Assembly (NCBI GenBank): GCA_013153895.1
Contig: JAADDN010000075.1
Coordinates: 1-11,352, forward strand
Length of the DNA: 11,352 nt
Reading direction: 5' to 3'
Origin: Thermoproteota archaeon
Lineage (GTDB): Archaea > Thermoproteota > Thermoprotei > Thermoproteales > Thermocladiaceae
This document shows, one piece after another, positions 5,908 to 11,352 of the stretch. Position numbers and translations under genes: made by a program. The notes under the pieces were generated by a model. The model saw only the letters and a program-made list of their open reading frames with translations. It was not told the DNA's origin and made no database searches. Positions within the stretch are counted from its first letter, which is position 1, and the number at the start of each line of letters is the position of its first letter.

Positions 5908-6521
5908 TAGCGTGGTACTACGACTGTTGGAGTTGCAGCTGCTGGAGGTGGTCTTCTAGGAGTCTCATATTTCTTTAATGCTCTTCTAGCACCTATGTAT
6001 AGTATTATCCATCCTATGAATATTACTATTCTCACAAACACGCCTATTATGAATAATATTCCAGCAACCATGAACAAGCTTTCACCTGTAACGTTCTTCA
6101 GTCTAAATAATCCTATTAGAAATCCTACATATCCTACAAGTAGTAGAACTATTGTTACTAGTGCGAGCACTGATGCAACTGCAATTAGACCTGATATTGC
6201 TAAAGCTTGTGTAATAATGAGCATTATATATCCTATTGCTAGTCCTATAAGCACAAGTATTTTAGGGGTTCTAAATAGAGATGGATCGTACATGCTTAGA
6301 CGATTGAACCCAGGTATGAGATAGACGAAGAGTGCGATCAAGGCTAATATACCTCCAGCTACGCCTGCTACAGCTAGGGTCGTTAATCCTAATGCTCCTC
6401 TCACGGCTAGTCTAGTAGTTATTGCTATTCCTGCTAGTATGCTAGCTATTATGTAGAATAATGCTGCATCTTTCAGTTTCTTCAGTCCTTCTACGAGAAT
6501 GTGAGTCCTATTAACATGCAT
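5907..6521 (-). CDS. DUF996-type integral membrane protein, second paralogue
   Basis: 204 residues with about five membrane spans. It repeats the landmarks of its neighbour: EGLKKLKDAALFYIIASIL at the N-terminus, FVYLIPGFNRLSMYDPSLFRTP in the first long loop, GLFRLKNVTGESLFMVAGILFIIG, and a closing IGARRALKK. It differs in a C-terminal soluble tail rich in Pro, Ala and Val (ETPRRPPPAAATPTVVVPR), which the other copy lacks. The two genes are tandem on one strand, 150 bp apart, with a plus-strand sRNA and separate promoters between them, so they are probably independently transcribed duplicates. The start ATG at 6521 is in frame; a second ATG four bases downstream is out of frame. The function is unknown. 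Confidence 0.8.
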   Translation of the reverse strand: MHVNRTHILVEGLKKLKDAALFYIIASILAGIAITTRLAVRGALGLTTLAVAGVAGGILALIALFVYLIPGFNRLSMYDPSLFRTPKILVLIGLAIGYIMLIITQALAISGLIAVASVLALVTIVLLLVGYVGFLIGLFRLKNVTGESLFMVAGILFIIGVFVRIVIFIGWIILYIGARRALKKYETPRRPPPAAATPTVVVPR

Positions 6522-6527
6522 GGATGT

Positions 6528-6564
6528 CTTTAAATGTTACCTCTAGGAAACTTTTAAATGTTAC
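6528..6564 (-). promoter_or_regulatory. tandem repeated TATA elements before the second DUF996 gene
   Basis: The 12-mer TTTAAATGTTAC occurs at 6529-6540 and again at 6553-6564, exactly 24 bp apart (GTAACATTTAAA on the minus strand). Only the distal copy is at a workable distance, predicting transcription near 6529 and a leader of about 8 nt. The proximal copy is only about 10 bp from the ATG. Confidence 0.4.
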
Positions 6565-6638
6565 TTACCTGAACAAAGAGAGACATGTTGAAGTATGAAG
6601 TAAAGATGGTTGAGAAAATTAGATCTCGATTTAATTAT

Positions 6639-7493
6639 CTACCTAGCTTTGATTATGTTCTTAATCTTCTCTAGTAATCTCACAGCTTCAGATATTGTTA
6701 TAGGTAGAACATCCTCATCTATCAATCCCTTCATCATTGCTATCTCAAACAGGTGACCAATCCTTGTTAATCTTAGTCCACACTTCTCTCGTAAAGTATA
6801 TGCATCTCTCAGCAAAACATCTCTAGGTCCTCTAGCTACGATTCTACCTTCTCTTATAACATATACATAATCTGAGTATAGTGCTGCAATATCGATATCC
6901 TGCGTAGAGAATATTACTGTCATGTTCTTTCTTTTAGCAATATCCTTCACTAGATCCATAAGTCTTATACATCCTATAGGATCGAGACCTAGCGTTGGCT
7001 CATCTAGTAGTAGTATCTTTGGTTCTAGTATTAGTGCAGATGCTATAGAGACTCTCTTCTTTTGCCCAAAACTTAGTTCATCTATAGACTTATCTACTAT
7101 CGATTCTATTCCTACTAGCTTAGCTATCTCCATTATTCTCTCATCAATCTCCTTCTGATCTAGTCCTCTCGCTATAAGTGGGATTGAAAGTTCTTCTCTT
7201 ACAGTAGGCATCAGAAGGTGAGTCTCTGGATCCTGTAGTACTAGGCCAACTAGCTCTCTAATCTTCTTAACGTTCTTTCTATCTAATTCAATTCCACATA
7301 TCTTGACTGTACCTCTCTGATGAATAAATATTCCTGAAAGTACTTTAAGAAGAGTAGTCTTACCTGAACCATTAACACCTAAGAGAGCAACAATACTACC
7401 CTCCTCTACATCCATGTTAATCTCACGTAGCACCCAGTCCTCAGAGGCCCTATACTTGAACCACATATCTCTGACCTCTATAATATGTGACAT
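6639..7493 (-). CDS. cbiO: ECF transporter ATPase component, cobalt/nickel type (CbiO)
   Basis: The ABC ATPase that powers the cobalt/nickel importer on the cytoplasmic face. Motifs in order over 284 residues: aromatic YRASEDW near 14-20, Walker A GVNGSGKTT (39-47), Q-loop Gln87 in LQDPETHLL, signature LSFGQ (140-144), Walker B ILLLDEP (160-166) with catalytic Glu165, and D-loop GLD (169-171). The switch-histidine position reads STQD, so Gln198 replaces the usual His (codon CAG). The CbiO/EcfA subfamily is supported by QDPETHLL and by its partners. The ATG lies inside the end of cbiQ (16-bp overlap), so the genes are co-transcribed and probably translationally coupled. About 65 residues beyond the D-loop/H-loop region complete the C-terminal domain. 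Confidence 0.92.
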   Translation of the reverse strand: MSHIIEVRDMWFKYRASEDWVLREINMDVEEGSIVALLGVNGSGKTTLLKVLSGIFIHQRGTVKICGIELDRKNVKKIRELVGLVLQDPETHLLMPTVREELSIPLIARGLDQKEIDERIMEIAKLVGIESIVDKSIDELSFGQKKRVSIASALILEPKILLLDEPTLGLDPIGCIRLMDLVKDIAKRKNMTVIFSTQDIDIAALYSDYVYVIREGRIVARGPRDVLLRDAYTLREKCGLRLTRIGHLFEIAMMKGLIDEDVLPITISEAVRLLEKIKNIIKAR

Positions 7494-8251
7494 AGTAACG
7501 CTAGAACTACAACTCCCGACAACATTGATAGTAGGAGCATAACATCGTCAAATGTGAATTTGAGGTTAAGTGGTATCTTAACTCCATACCCAGTTATGTC
7601 TATTCCTCTCGAACTTAATGCTGCTGTTATATCATCTACAGCTCTCTCTAATAGTGGCACTACTCTCCTCTTTAATACATCTATGGAGAACTTAACCTTA
7701 TTAATAGTTCCCCTAATATATGATTCATGAACTTTCATACTTGTCCTAAATTCATCAATTATGTTTATGACTTTCCTAAATATTAGGAACGTTGTGAGAA
7801 ACATCATAGTGAGAGAGTTTCCAAAGAACATCCTAATCATGTATGTTAATGATGTTACTGGTAGTGTAAGTATTAGAGAGATGTATAACATACCTATTAT
7901 GAGTACTCTTAATATTAATAGTTGAACCTCGCTATATAGTCCACATATTAGCATTGATAATGCGATAGCTGATAATGTTAGTCCGATAGTACCCATATAT
8001 GCTAGGTATCTATCTCTCTCCTTATGTGATAATGTTACTGCTAGTGCAGATGCTAATGCTATTCCTGATAGACCTATTAAGAACATTCTAGAGCTTGTTA
8101 AGAATATTATAATGAATATTAGTAGGAACAGTATTGCTCTAGCTATGACAGCGCTCTTCTTCTTTGTAACTTTTCTCAATATGTATCCTATGCCAAGTCC
8201 TATAAAGAACATTATTGGTACTAGCTGATCGTAATCGATTACGAACGTCAT
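7478..8251 (-). CDS. cbiQ: ECF transporter transmembrane T component (CbiQ-like)
   Basis: 257 residues with about five to six membrane spans in the first 165 residues. A long cytosolic coupling region follows (about 165-220), then a final hydrophobic segment at 236-256. The coupling region carries the paired Arg-Gly motifs that dock on the ATPases: HESYIRG (175-181) and LSSRGI (212-217), variants of the Ala-Arg-Gly motifs of EcfT/CbiQ. The overall sequence is divergent, and the call relies on these motifs plus position between cbiO and the small subunit. The start ATG overlaps the upstream stop as ATGA and has a strong ribosome site AGGTGAT just before it. Confidence 0.82.
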   Translation of the reverse strand: MTFVIDYDQLVPIMFFIGLGIGYILRKVTKKKSAVIARAILFLLIFIIIFLTSSRMFLIGLSGIALASALAVTLSHKERDRYLAYMGTIGLTLSAIALSMLICGLYSEVQLLILRVLIIGMLYISLILTLPVTSLTYMIRMFFGNSLTMMFLTTFLIFRKVINIIDEFRTSMKVHESYIRGTINKVKFSIDVLKRRVVPLLERAVDDITAALSSRGIDITGYGVKIPLNLKFTFDDVMLLLSMLSGVVVLALLCHIL

Positions 8252-8493
8252 AGCTTATCACCTACTATGTATCCTATGATTATTCCAACTACTAATGGTA
8301 GTACTATAGCTATAAAATCAGCTACAGGATCAGGTAGGAGCTGCCATATCTTCAGATGTAGAATCTTAGTTGCTGCTATATCTTCAGGTTCTTCTAAGCT
8401 TATTCCAGCTACACCAAGTGCTGTAACTATTATAGCTGTTATTACTGCTATGATAGCGAACATGAGTAGTATTGCTTTTCTACCCTTCTGCAT
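8248..8493 (-). CDS. small CbiN/PDGLE-like subunit of the cobalt/nickel ECF transporter
   Basis: 81 residues with two membrane spans (about 7-27 and 57-77). They flank an outside loop containing GISLEEPEDIAATKI and LLPDPVADF, the layout of CbiN or the PDGLE domain that assists CbiM in metal capture. Sequence match to either family is weak, so the assignment rests on topology, size and operon position. I chose the ATG at 8493 (MQKGRKAILLM). The TATA box at 8514-8522 predicts transcription starting at about 8492, which would exclude the in-frame GTG at 8502. It is the first gene of the cbi minus-strand operon and overlaps cbiQ by four bases. Confidence 0.65.
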   Translation of the reverse strand: MQKGRKAILLMFAIIAVITAIIVTALGVAGISLEEPEDIAATKILHLKIWQLLPDPVADFIAIVLPLVVGIIIGYIVGDKL

Positions 8494-8512
8494 ATGTGTC
8501 ACGTGAGGTTCA

Positions 8513-8523
8513 AGATTTTAGAG
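8513..8523 (-). promoter_or_regulatory. TATA box of the cbiN-like-cbiQ-cbiO operon
   Basis: Minus strand CTCTAAAATC, core TCTAAAAT, centred about 25 bp before the ATG at 8493. This predicts a leaderless mRNA and decides the start of the first gene. Confidence 0.5.
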
Positions 8524-8558
8524 TTTTTACTACTTTCTCAATTGAGGAATAGTAAAAA
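8524..8558. repeat. long inverted repeat between the divergent cbi promoters, candidate operator
   Basis: Perfect 9-bp outer arms TTTTTACTA (8524-8532) and TAGTAAAAA (8550-8558) are separated by 17 bp. The spacer has the 10-bp palindrome CTCAATTGAG (8537-8546) at its centre. With one bulge and one G-T pair the whole 35 bp could pair with itself. It abuts the TATA box of the minus operon on one side and the cbiM TATA-like element on the other, so a bound protein would cover both factor-B sites. A shared operator for a nickel/cobalt-responsive regulator is plausible but inferred. Confidence 0.6.
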
Positions 8559-8559
8559 T

Positions 8560-8570
8560 GTTAAATTTTG
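8560..8570 (+). promoter_or_regulatory. TATA-like element of cbiM
   Basis: GTTAAATTTTG, core TTAAATTTT, centred about 25 bp before the cbiM ATG at 8590. This predicts a leaderless transcript. The match is weaker than that of other TATA boxes here. Confidence 0.45.
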
Positions 8571-8589
8571 AAACCATGATTGAGAGTTC

Positions 8590-9273
8590 ATGCATCTTGC
8601 AGATGGAACATTACCACCGCTTCACTGTGCAATATATTTCGCAATAGTGATACCAATAGTGCTGTATGGTATAGTTAAGTTGAGAGAGAACATAAGAAAG
8701 TATGGTACTGAGTATGTGAAATTGTTTCTACTCCTCATGGCTATAGTGTTCGTACTCAGTGGATGGCACATACCTGTCCCAGTAGCTGGATCCTGCTCTC
8801 ATCCATGTGGAACACCACTGGCAGGTCTAATACTTTCAATTCCAGAGATCTTCCTCATGTCATTCTGCGTCCTGATACTACAAGCACTCTACGGTCATGG
8901 AGGATTCACAACTTTAGGAGCAAACACGCTATCTCTAGCACTAATACCAGCAGTACTAAGCTACTTTGTGAGAAGAATAGTACTGAGAATGGATAAGGGA
9001 CCAGCAAGAAGCGCTATACTATTCATAAGTGGAGTAGTAGGAGATCTTGGAGTATACTTAACAACATCGATAGAGCTAGCATTAGCATGGGGACATACAA
9101 TCACAAAAATACTACAGTTAATAGGAACCATATTCATGCTATACATGCCAGTTCAATTCCCAATATCACTTATAGATGGTATAGTAAACATGAAACTGTT
9201 CGACTACATAGTAAACAGGTTTGACATAACTAAAGAGATACTACATATAGTACCTATACAACAGAAGACGTAA
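8590..9273 (+). CDS. cbiM: cobalt/nickel ECF transporter substrate-binding membrane component (CbiM/NikM)
   Basis: 227 residues with about six to seven membrane spans. The N-terminus MHLADGTLPP is the family hallmark: Met1 and His2 form part of the metal site, which also fixes the start codon. Further candidate ligands are His60 (SGWHIPVP) and His71 in GSCSHPCGTPLAGL, a region unusually rich in Cys. The central signature LQALYGHGGFTTLGANTLSLALIPAVLSY is typical of CbiM/NikM. It takes up Co2+ or Ni2+ across the cytoplasmic membrane together with CbiQ and CbiO. It is transcribed divergently from those subunits, with a shared candidate operator between them. Metal specificity cannot be read reliably from the sequence. 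Confidence 0.93.
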   Translation: MHLADGTLPPLHCAIYFAIVIPIVLYGIVKLRENIRKYGTEYVKLFLLLMAIVFVLSGWHIPVPVAGSCSHPCGTPLAGLILSIPEIFLMSFCVLILQALYGHGGFTTLGANTLSLALIPAVLSYFVRRIVLRMDKGPARSAILFISGVVGDLGVYLTTSIELALAWGHTITKILQLIGTIFMLYMPVQFPISLIDGIVNMKLFDYIVNRFDITKEILHIVPIQQKT

Positions 9274-9309
9274 GATAATTCTCAAAAACATTGTACAATA
9301 ATGTAAAAA

Positions 9310-10173
9310 GTGGAATTCTCTCTAATAGTACCAACATTAGTACCCTACAACGAGAACTTAGAAATAGATTTTCAATCCTTAAAAAATCATTATGAAATCC
9401 TTCAGAAACATGTTGATAAGATATTCATATTCGGAACATCAGGAGAATGGCCATGCATTACAATTGAAGAAAAGATTAAAATACTTAAAACTGTAATTGA
9501 TATTATTCCAATAGAGAAGCTAATAGTTGGAGTTCACTCGTTCAATATTAAAGATGTTATGATACTCGTAGAAGAGTGTAAGAGGTTAAATATAAGATCA
9601 ATAATAAGCCTACCACCAATATATTATAAGCCCTCAAAAGAGAATTTCATACGATACTACGAGACTATATGTGAGAAATTTGAGAACGAGGTTCTACTAT
9701 ACATATATCCAGATGTACAGGGATATACTGTACCTAGAGAATGGATTCTAGAATTGTTAGATAAGTGTAGTAATGTTGTAGGAATAAAGATAACATGTAG
9801 AGATTATAAATATGTGCTAGATTTAATGAGAAGTGTAAAGGAATATAAGCATAATGTTAAGATATATTTAGGAAATGGTTATTACATGTTAATACATAAG
9901 GTAGCAGGAGGAGATGGAATAATTGACATATTTCTGAACATAGCTCCAAGATTATATAAAGAAGCTATTATGAAAAATGATTTAGAGCTTCATAAAAAGA
10001 TAATAAGAATCTATGAAGTATGTAGAGATTTCTCACTTATAAGAACATGTAAGTCAATATTAAAAATGATTAAGATATATAGCACAGATCTAACAAGATT
10101 CACTAGTAGAGAAGTACCGAGAGAAGTTGTGGAAGAATTAATAAGAGAGGTGGGAGAGTATCTTATCGCGTGA
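9310..10173 (+). CDS. dihydrodipicolinate synthase / 2-keto-3-deoxygluconate aldolase family protein
   Basis: 287 residues, the normal length for a class I (Schiff-base) TIM-barrel aldolase of the DapA/NanA/KdgA superfamily. Landmarks are FGTSGEWP (41-48, the GxxGE motif that contacts the substrate carboxylate), YIYP (131-134) with the catalytic Tyr133, and the Schiff-base Lys160 in VGIKIT. After YIYP the chain reads DVQGYTV and lacks the GRT triplet with the Arg that true DapA uses, so dihydrodipicolinate synthesis is unlikely. A sugar-acid aldolase role (KDG/KDPG-like) is possible but unproven. The start is GTG, 36 bp after cbiM, with no ribosome site or clear TATA box. Codon use is more AT-rich than in the ilv genes. 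The TGA stop lies within the C box of a downstream sRNA. Confidence 0.82.
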   Translation: MEFSLIVPTLVPYNENLEIDFQSLKNHYEILQKHVDKIFIFGTSGEWPCITIEEKIKILKTVIDIIPIEKLIVGVHSFNIKDVMILVEECKRLNIRSIISLPPIYYKPSKENFIRYYETICEKFENEVLLYIYPDVQGYTVPREWILELLDKCSNVVGIKITCRDYKYVLDLMRSVKEYKHNVKIYLGNGYYMLIHKVAGGDGIIDIFLNIAPRLYKEAIMKNDLELHKKIIRIYEVCRDFSLIRTCKSILKMIKIYSTDLTRFTSREVPREVVEELIREVGEYLIA

Positions 10174-10223
10174 TGAGGAAAGAATCGACAGAAATAATGA
10201 AGAAGGGCACGAGCACTGACATT
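10166..10223 (+). ncRNA. box C/D guide sRNA (predicted) overlapping the aldolase stop codon
   Basis: Box C GTGATGA (10170-10176), 12-nt guide GGAAAGAATCGA (10177-10188), box D' CAGA (10189-10192), spacer AATA, box C' ATGAAGA (10197-10203), 12-nt guide AGGGCACGAGCA (10204-10215), box D CTGA (10216-10219). Both guides have the ideal 12-nt length. C and D are exact; D' and C' each differ at one base. The aldolase TGA (10171-10173) is part of box C, so the RNA is probably released from the 3' end of that mRNA; no separate promoter is obvious. Predicted target strings are UGCUCGUGCCCU (C at position 5 methylated) and UCGAUUCUUUCC (U at position 5). I could not name the target. A terminal stem is weak or absent. 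Confidence 0.72.
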
Positions 10224-10232
10224 ATACTGATC

Positions 10233-10757
10233 TTATTTTCGTGCTATTAATGGGATAGGATAGACCTCTGCTGGCTGTGATTCAATACGTTTTCGTATTT
10301 CTTCAACAAATTTTTCAGGATCTTTAGGTGATATTATGTATTTCTTTCCATTTCTAAATTCAATATATACAACATTATGTCTTCTACATGCTTTTACATG
10401 ACATGTACCGATGTCTTTCACGTCTACTATCATGTCCCATCCAAAAAATCCTTTATTTCCATACATTAATAATCCAAACTTAACTTTGTCAAGTATACGA
10501 ATCTCTTTTATATCCTGTATTTTCCCAATAACCTGTTTTCTAGCAATATACTTCACAACTATATTATCACCTTCAACATAAGCATCAATAGGAACCCATA
10601 GAACAAGAATGAGTGTGAGAATTAGAAATATTATTCCATAAGCAAGATAGAGTATAAAAGCATGTGCACCTGAGTATAATACTGATATAGTGAAGATTAG
10701 TGCAGTAGCTATATAGGATCCTAATCCTATACAAAGCTCAATTTTACCAAACCTCAT
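10233..10757 (-). CDS. small membrane protein with a bacterial-PH-like domain
   Basis: 174 residues. Two membrane spans come first (about 8-28 and 34-56). A soluble beta-rich domain (about 57-160) follows, with YVEGDNIVVKYI, the loop YGNKGFFGWD (99-108), YIEFRNGKKYIISPKDPEKFVEEI and a C-terminal helix. This layout and the Gly-rich GxFGW loop followed by SPxDPEKF resemble the bacterial PH domain family PF10882 (bPH_5). Function in archaea is unknown; binding or membrane-scaffold roles would be guesswork. A TATA box at 10784-10792 puts the transcription start about five bases before the ATG. It converges on the aldolase and its sRNA and diverges from a second gene of similar plan. Confidence 0.75.
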   Translation of the reverse strand: MRFGKIELCIGLGSYIATALIFTISVLYSGAHAFILYLAYGIIFLILTLILVLWVPIDAYVEGDNIVVKYIARKQVIGKIQDIKEIRILDKVKFGLLMYGNKGFFGWDMIVDVKDIGTCHVKACRRHNVVYIEFRNGKKYIISPKDPEKFVEEIRKRIESQPAEVYPIPLIARK

Positions 10758-10783
10758 CTACATATCTTACAACTTCTTGCTCT

Positions 10784-10792
10784 CTTATAAAG
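10784..10792 (-). promoter_or_regulatory. TATA box of the PH-like membrane protein gene
   Basis: CTTTATAAG on the minus strand, centred about 31 bp before the ATG at 10757. It predicts a very short leader. Confidence 0.5.
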
Positions 10793-10817
10793 ACTACTTA
10801 CACAGTTTGTGAAGATA

Positions 10818-10827
10818 GTTTTAAAAG
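10818..10827 (+). promoter_or_regulatory. TATA box of the last gene
   Basis: Core TTTTAAAA (10819-10826) predicts transcription from about 10849. This gives a leader of about 28 nt to the ATG at 10877, with a ribosome site, unlike most genes in this window. Confidence 0.5.
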
Positions 10828-10876
10828 TAGAGTAAGATAAAGAGATTAATCAGAAGCATAGTAGAAGGTGAAGTAC

Positions 10877-11344
10877 ATGTATATACATGTTCCAGTATTT
10901 AAATTAATAATTACAGATCCTCTCTACATTTCAGCTTTCATACTTGTTCATGCATTGTTAATATTATCATTTATAAGTTTTATATATTGGAAAAAACGTA
11001 GAGAAGTAGATCTTAAGAGAGGACGTAATATATTAGTTATATCAACAATTTTTGCACTATCAATTCTATATCTCTGTTCTGGATTAATAAACCAGTTCTA
11101 TGATGGTATAATACTGACTAATAAGTCCATAATTGTAAGAACGTTCTGTTTTATTCCTCTGTCAGTCTCAGTTAATATTAACAACATTGATAAAGTTCTC
11201 ATCATACCTTGGAATAATACTAAATATGAACTTATTTCAAGAGATTTCGGTATTGGATCACATAATTACTTAGCAGGTTACTATTGTCTACATTTATTCA
11301 CTATGTTTAACTTAAGCAATCTTAACATACTAATAAACCTGTAA
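10877..11344 (+). CDS. membrane protein with a truncated PH-like domain
   Basis: 155 residues from the ATG at 10877. I prefer this start over the in-frame GTG at 10868 because that GTG is part of GAAGGTGA, a ribosome site spaced 5 nt from the ATG. Two membrane spans (about 15-36 and 51-69) are separated by a basic loop (WKKRREVDLKRGRN). A beta-rich domain follows (DGIILTNKSIIVR, then INNIDKVLIIPW) with FGIGSHNYLAGYYCLHLF, which resembles the loop region of PF10882-type PH domains. It ends soon after that point, without the SPxDPxxF strand-helix finish seen in the divergent neighbour. The domain may therefore be shortened by a mutation, or simply divergent. Only eight bases of the window follow the stop. 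Confidence 0.6.
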   Translation: MYIHVPVFKLIITDPLYISAFILVHALLILSFISFIYWKKRREVDLKRGRNILVISTIFALSILYLCSGLINQFYDGIILTNKSIIVRTFCFIPLSVSVNINNIDKVLIIPWNNTKYELISRDFGIGSHNYLAGYYCLHLFTMFNLSNLNILINL

Positions 11345-11352
11345 TATTCGTC

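Noticed and set aside
7317..7337. CTGATGA, 10 nt, CTGA antisense to cbiO, resembling a C/D half.
   Set aside because: The C box has a pyrimidine first base, the guide is too short, and no second box pair follows.
9284..9306. Small inverted repeat ACATT-N7-AATGT before the aldolase gene as an operator.
   Set aside because: Arms of only five AT-rich bases are expected by chance in this sequence; no TATA box is arranged around it.

Overview
This window comes from a hyperthermophilic archaeon, most likely a crenarchaeote (Thermoproteota). The evidence is AT-rich DNA (about 38-40% G+C by eye) with AGA/AGG/ATA-rich codon use. Genes sit behind TATA boxes placed about 25 bp before the start codon, as in leaderless archaeal mRNAs. 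GTG/TTG starts occur, and there are three box C/D sRNA genes of the archaeal type. No tRNA, rRNA, insertion sequence or CRISPR array is visible. Species-level assignment is not possible from the sequence alone.

Left part (2-5009), branched-chain amino acid synthesis. After the 3' end of an unrecognised gene cut by the window edge comes a short-form 2-isopropylmalate/citramalate/homocitrate synthase homologue (leuA-like, minus strand). It diverges from ilvB (acetolactate synthase, large subunit), which overlaps a minimal single-ACT regulatory subunit (ilvN/ilvM type). ilvC (ketol-acid reductoisomerase) follows behind its own TATA box. Together these supply the first common steps to valine, leucine and isoleucine. 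The ilvB mRNA appears to carry a leader of about 165 nt. It folds into a tight three-way junction, then has a possible 17-codon leader peptide with four Val codons whose stop overlaps the ilvB start, and a hairpin that contains the ilvB ATG. This is the most unusual element of the window.

Middle (5006-6521): two tandem paralogous DUF996-type membrane proteins on the minus strand, bracketed by two box C/D sRNA genes. One sRNA lies on the minus strand, squeezed between the ilvC and DUF996 stop codons. The other is on the plus strand with its own TATA box, ending at the stop of the second DUF996 gene.

Right-centre (6639-9273): an energy-coupling-factor (ECF) cobalt/nickel importer. cbiO (ATPase), cbiQ (transmembrane T component) and a small CbiN/PDGLE-like subunit form an overlapping minus-strand operon. 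It diverges from cbiM (substrate-specific membrane component). A long inverted repeat lies exactly between the two facing TATA boxes and is a candidate metal-responsive operator. CbiO has Gln where the ABC switch histidine is expected.

Right end (9310-11344): a Schiff-base aldolase of the dihydrodipicolinate synthase/N-acetylneuraminate lyase family whose stop codon lies inside the C box of a third C/D sRNA. Then come two divergent small membrane proteins with bacterial-PH-like domains, the last one ending early for its family.
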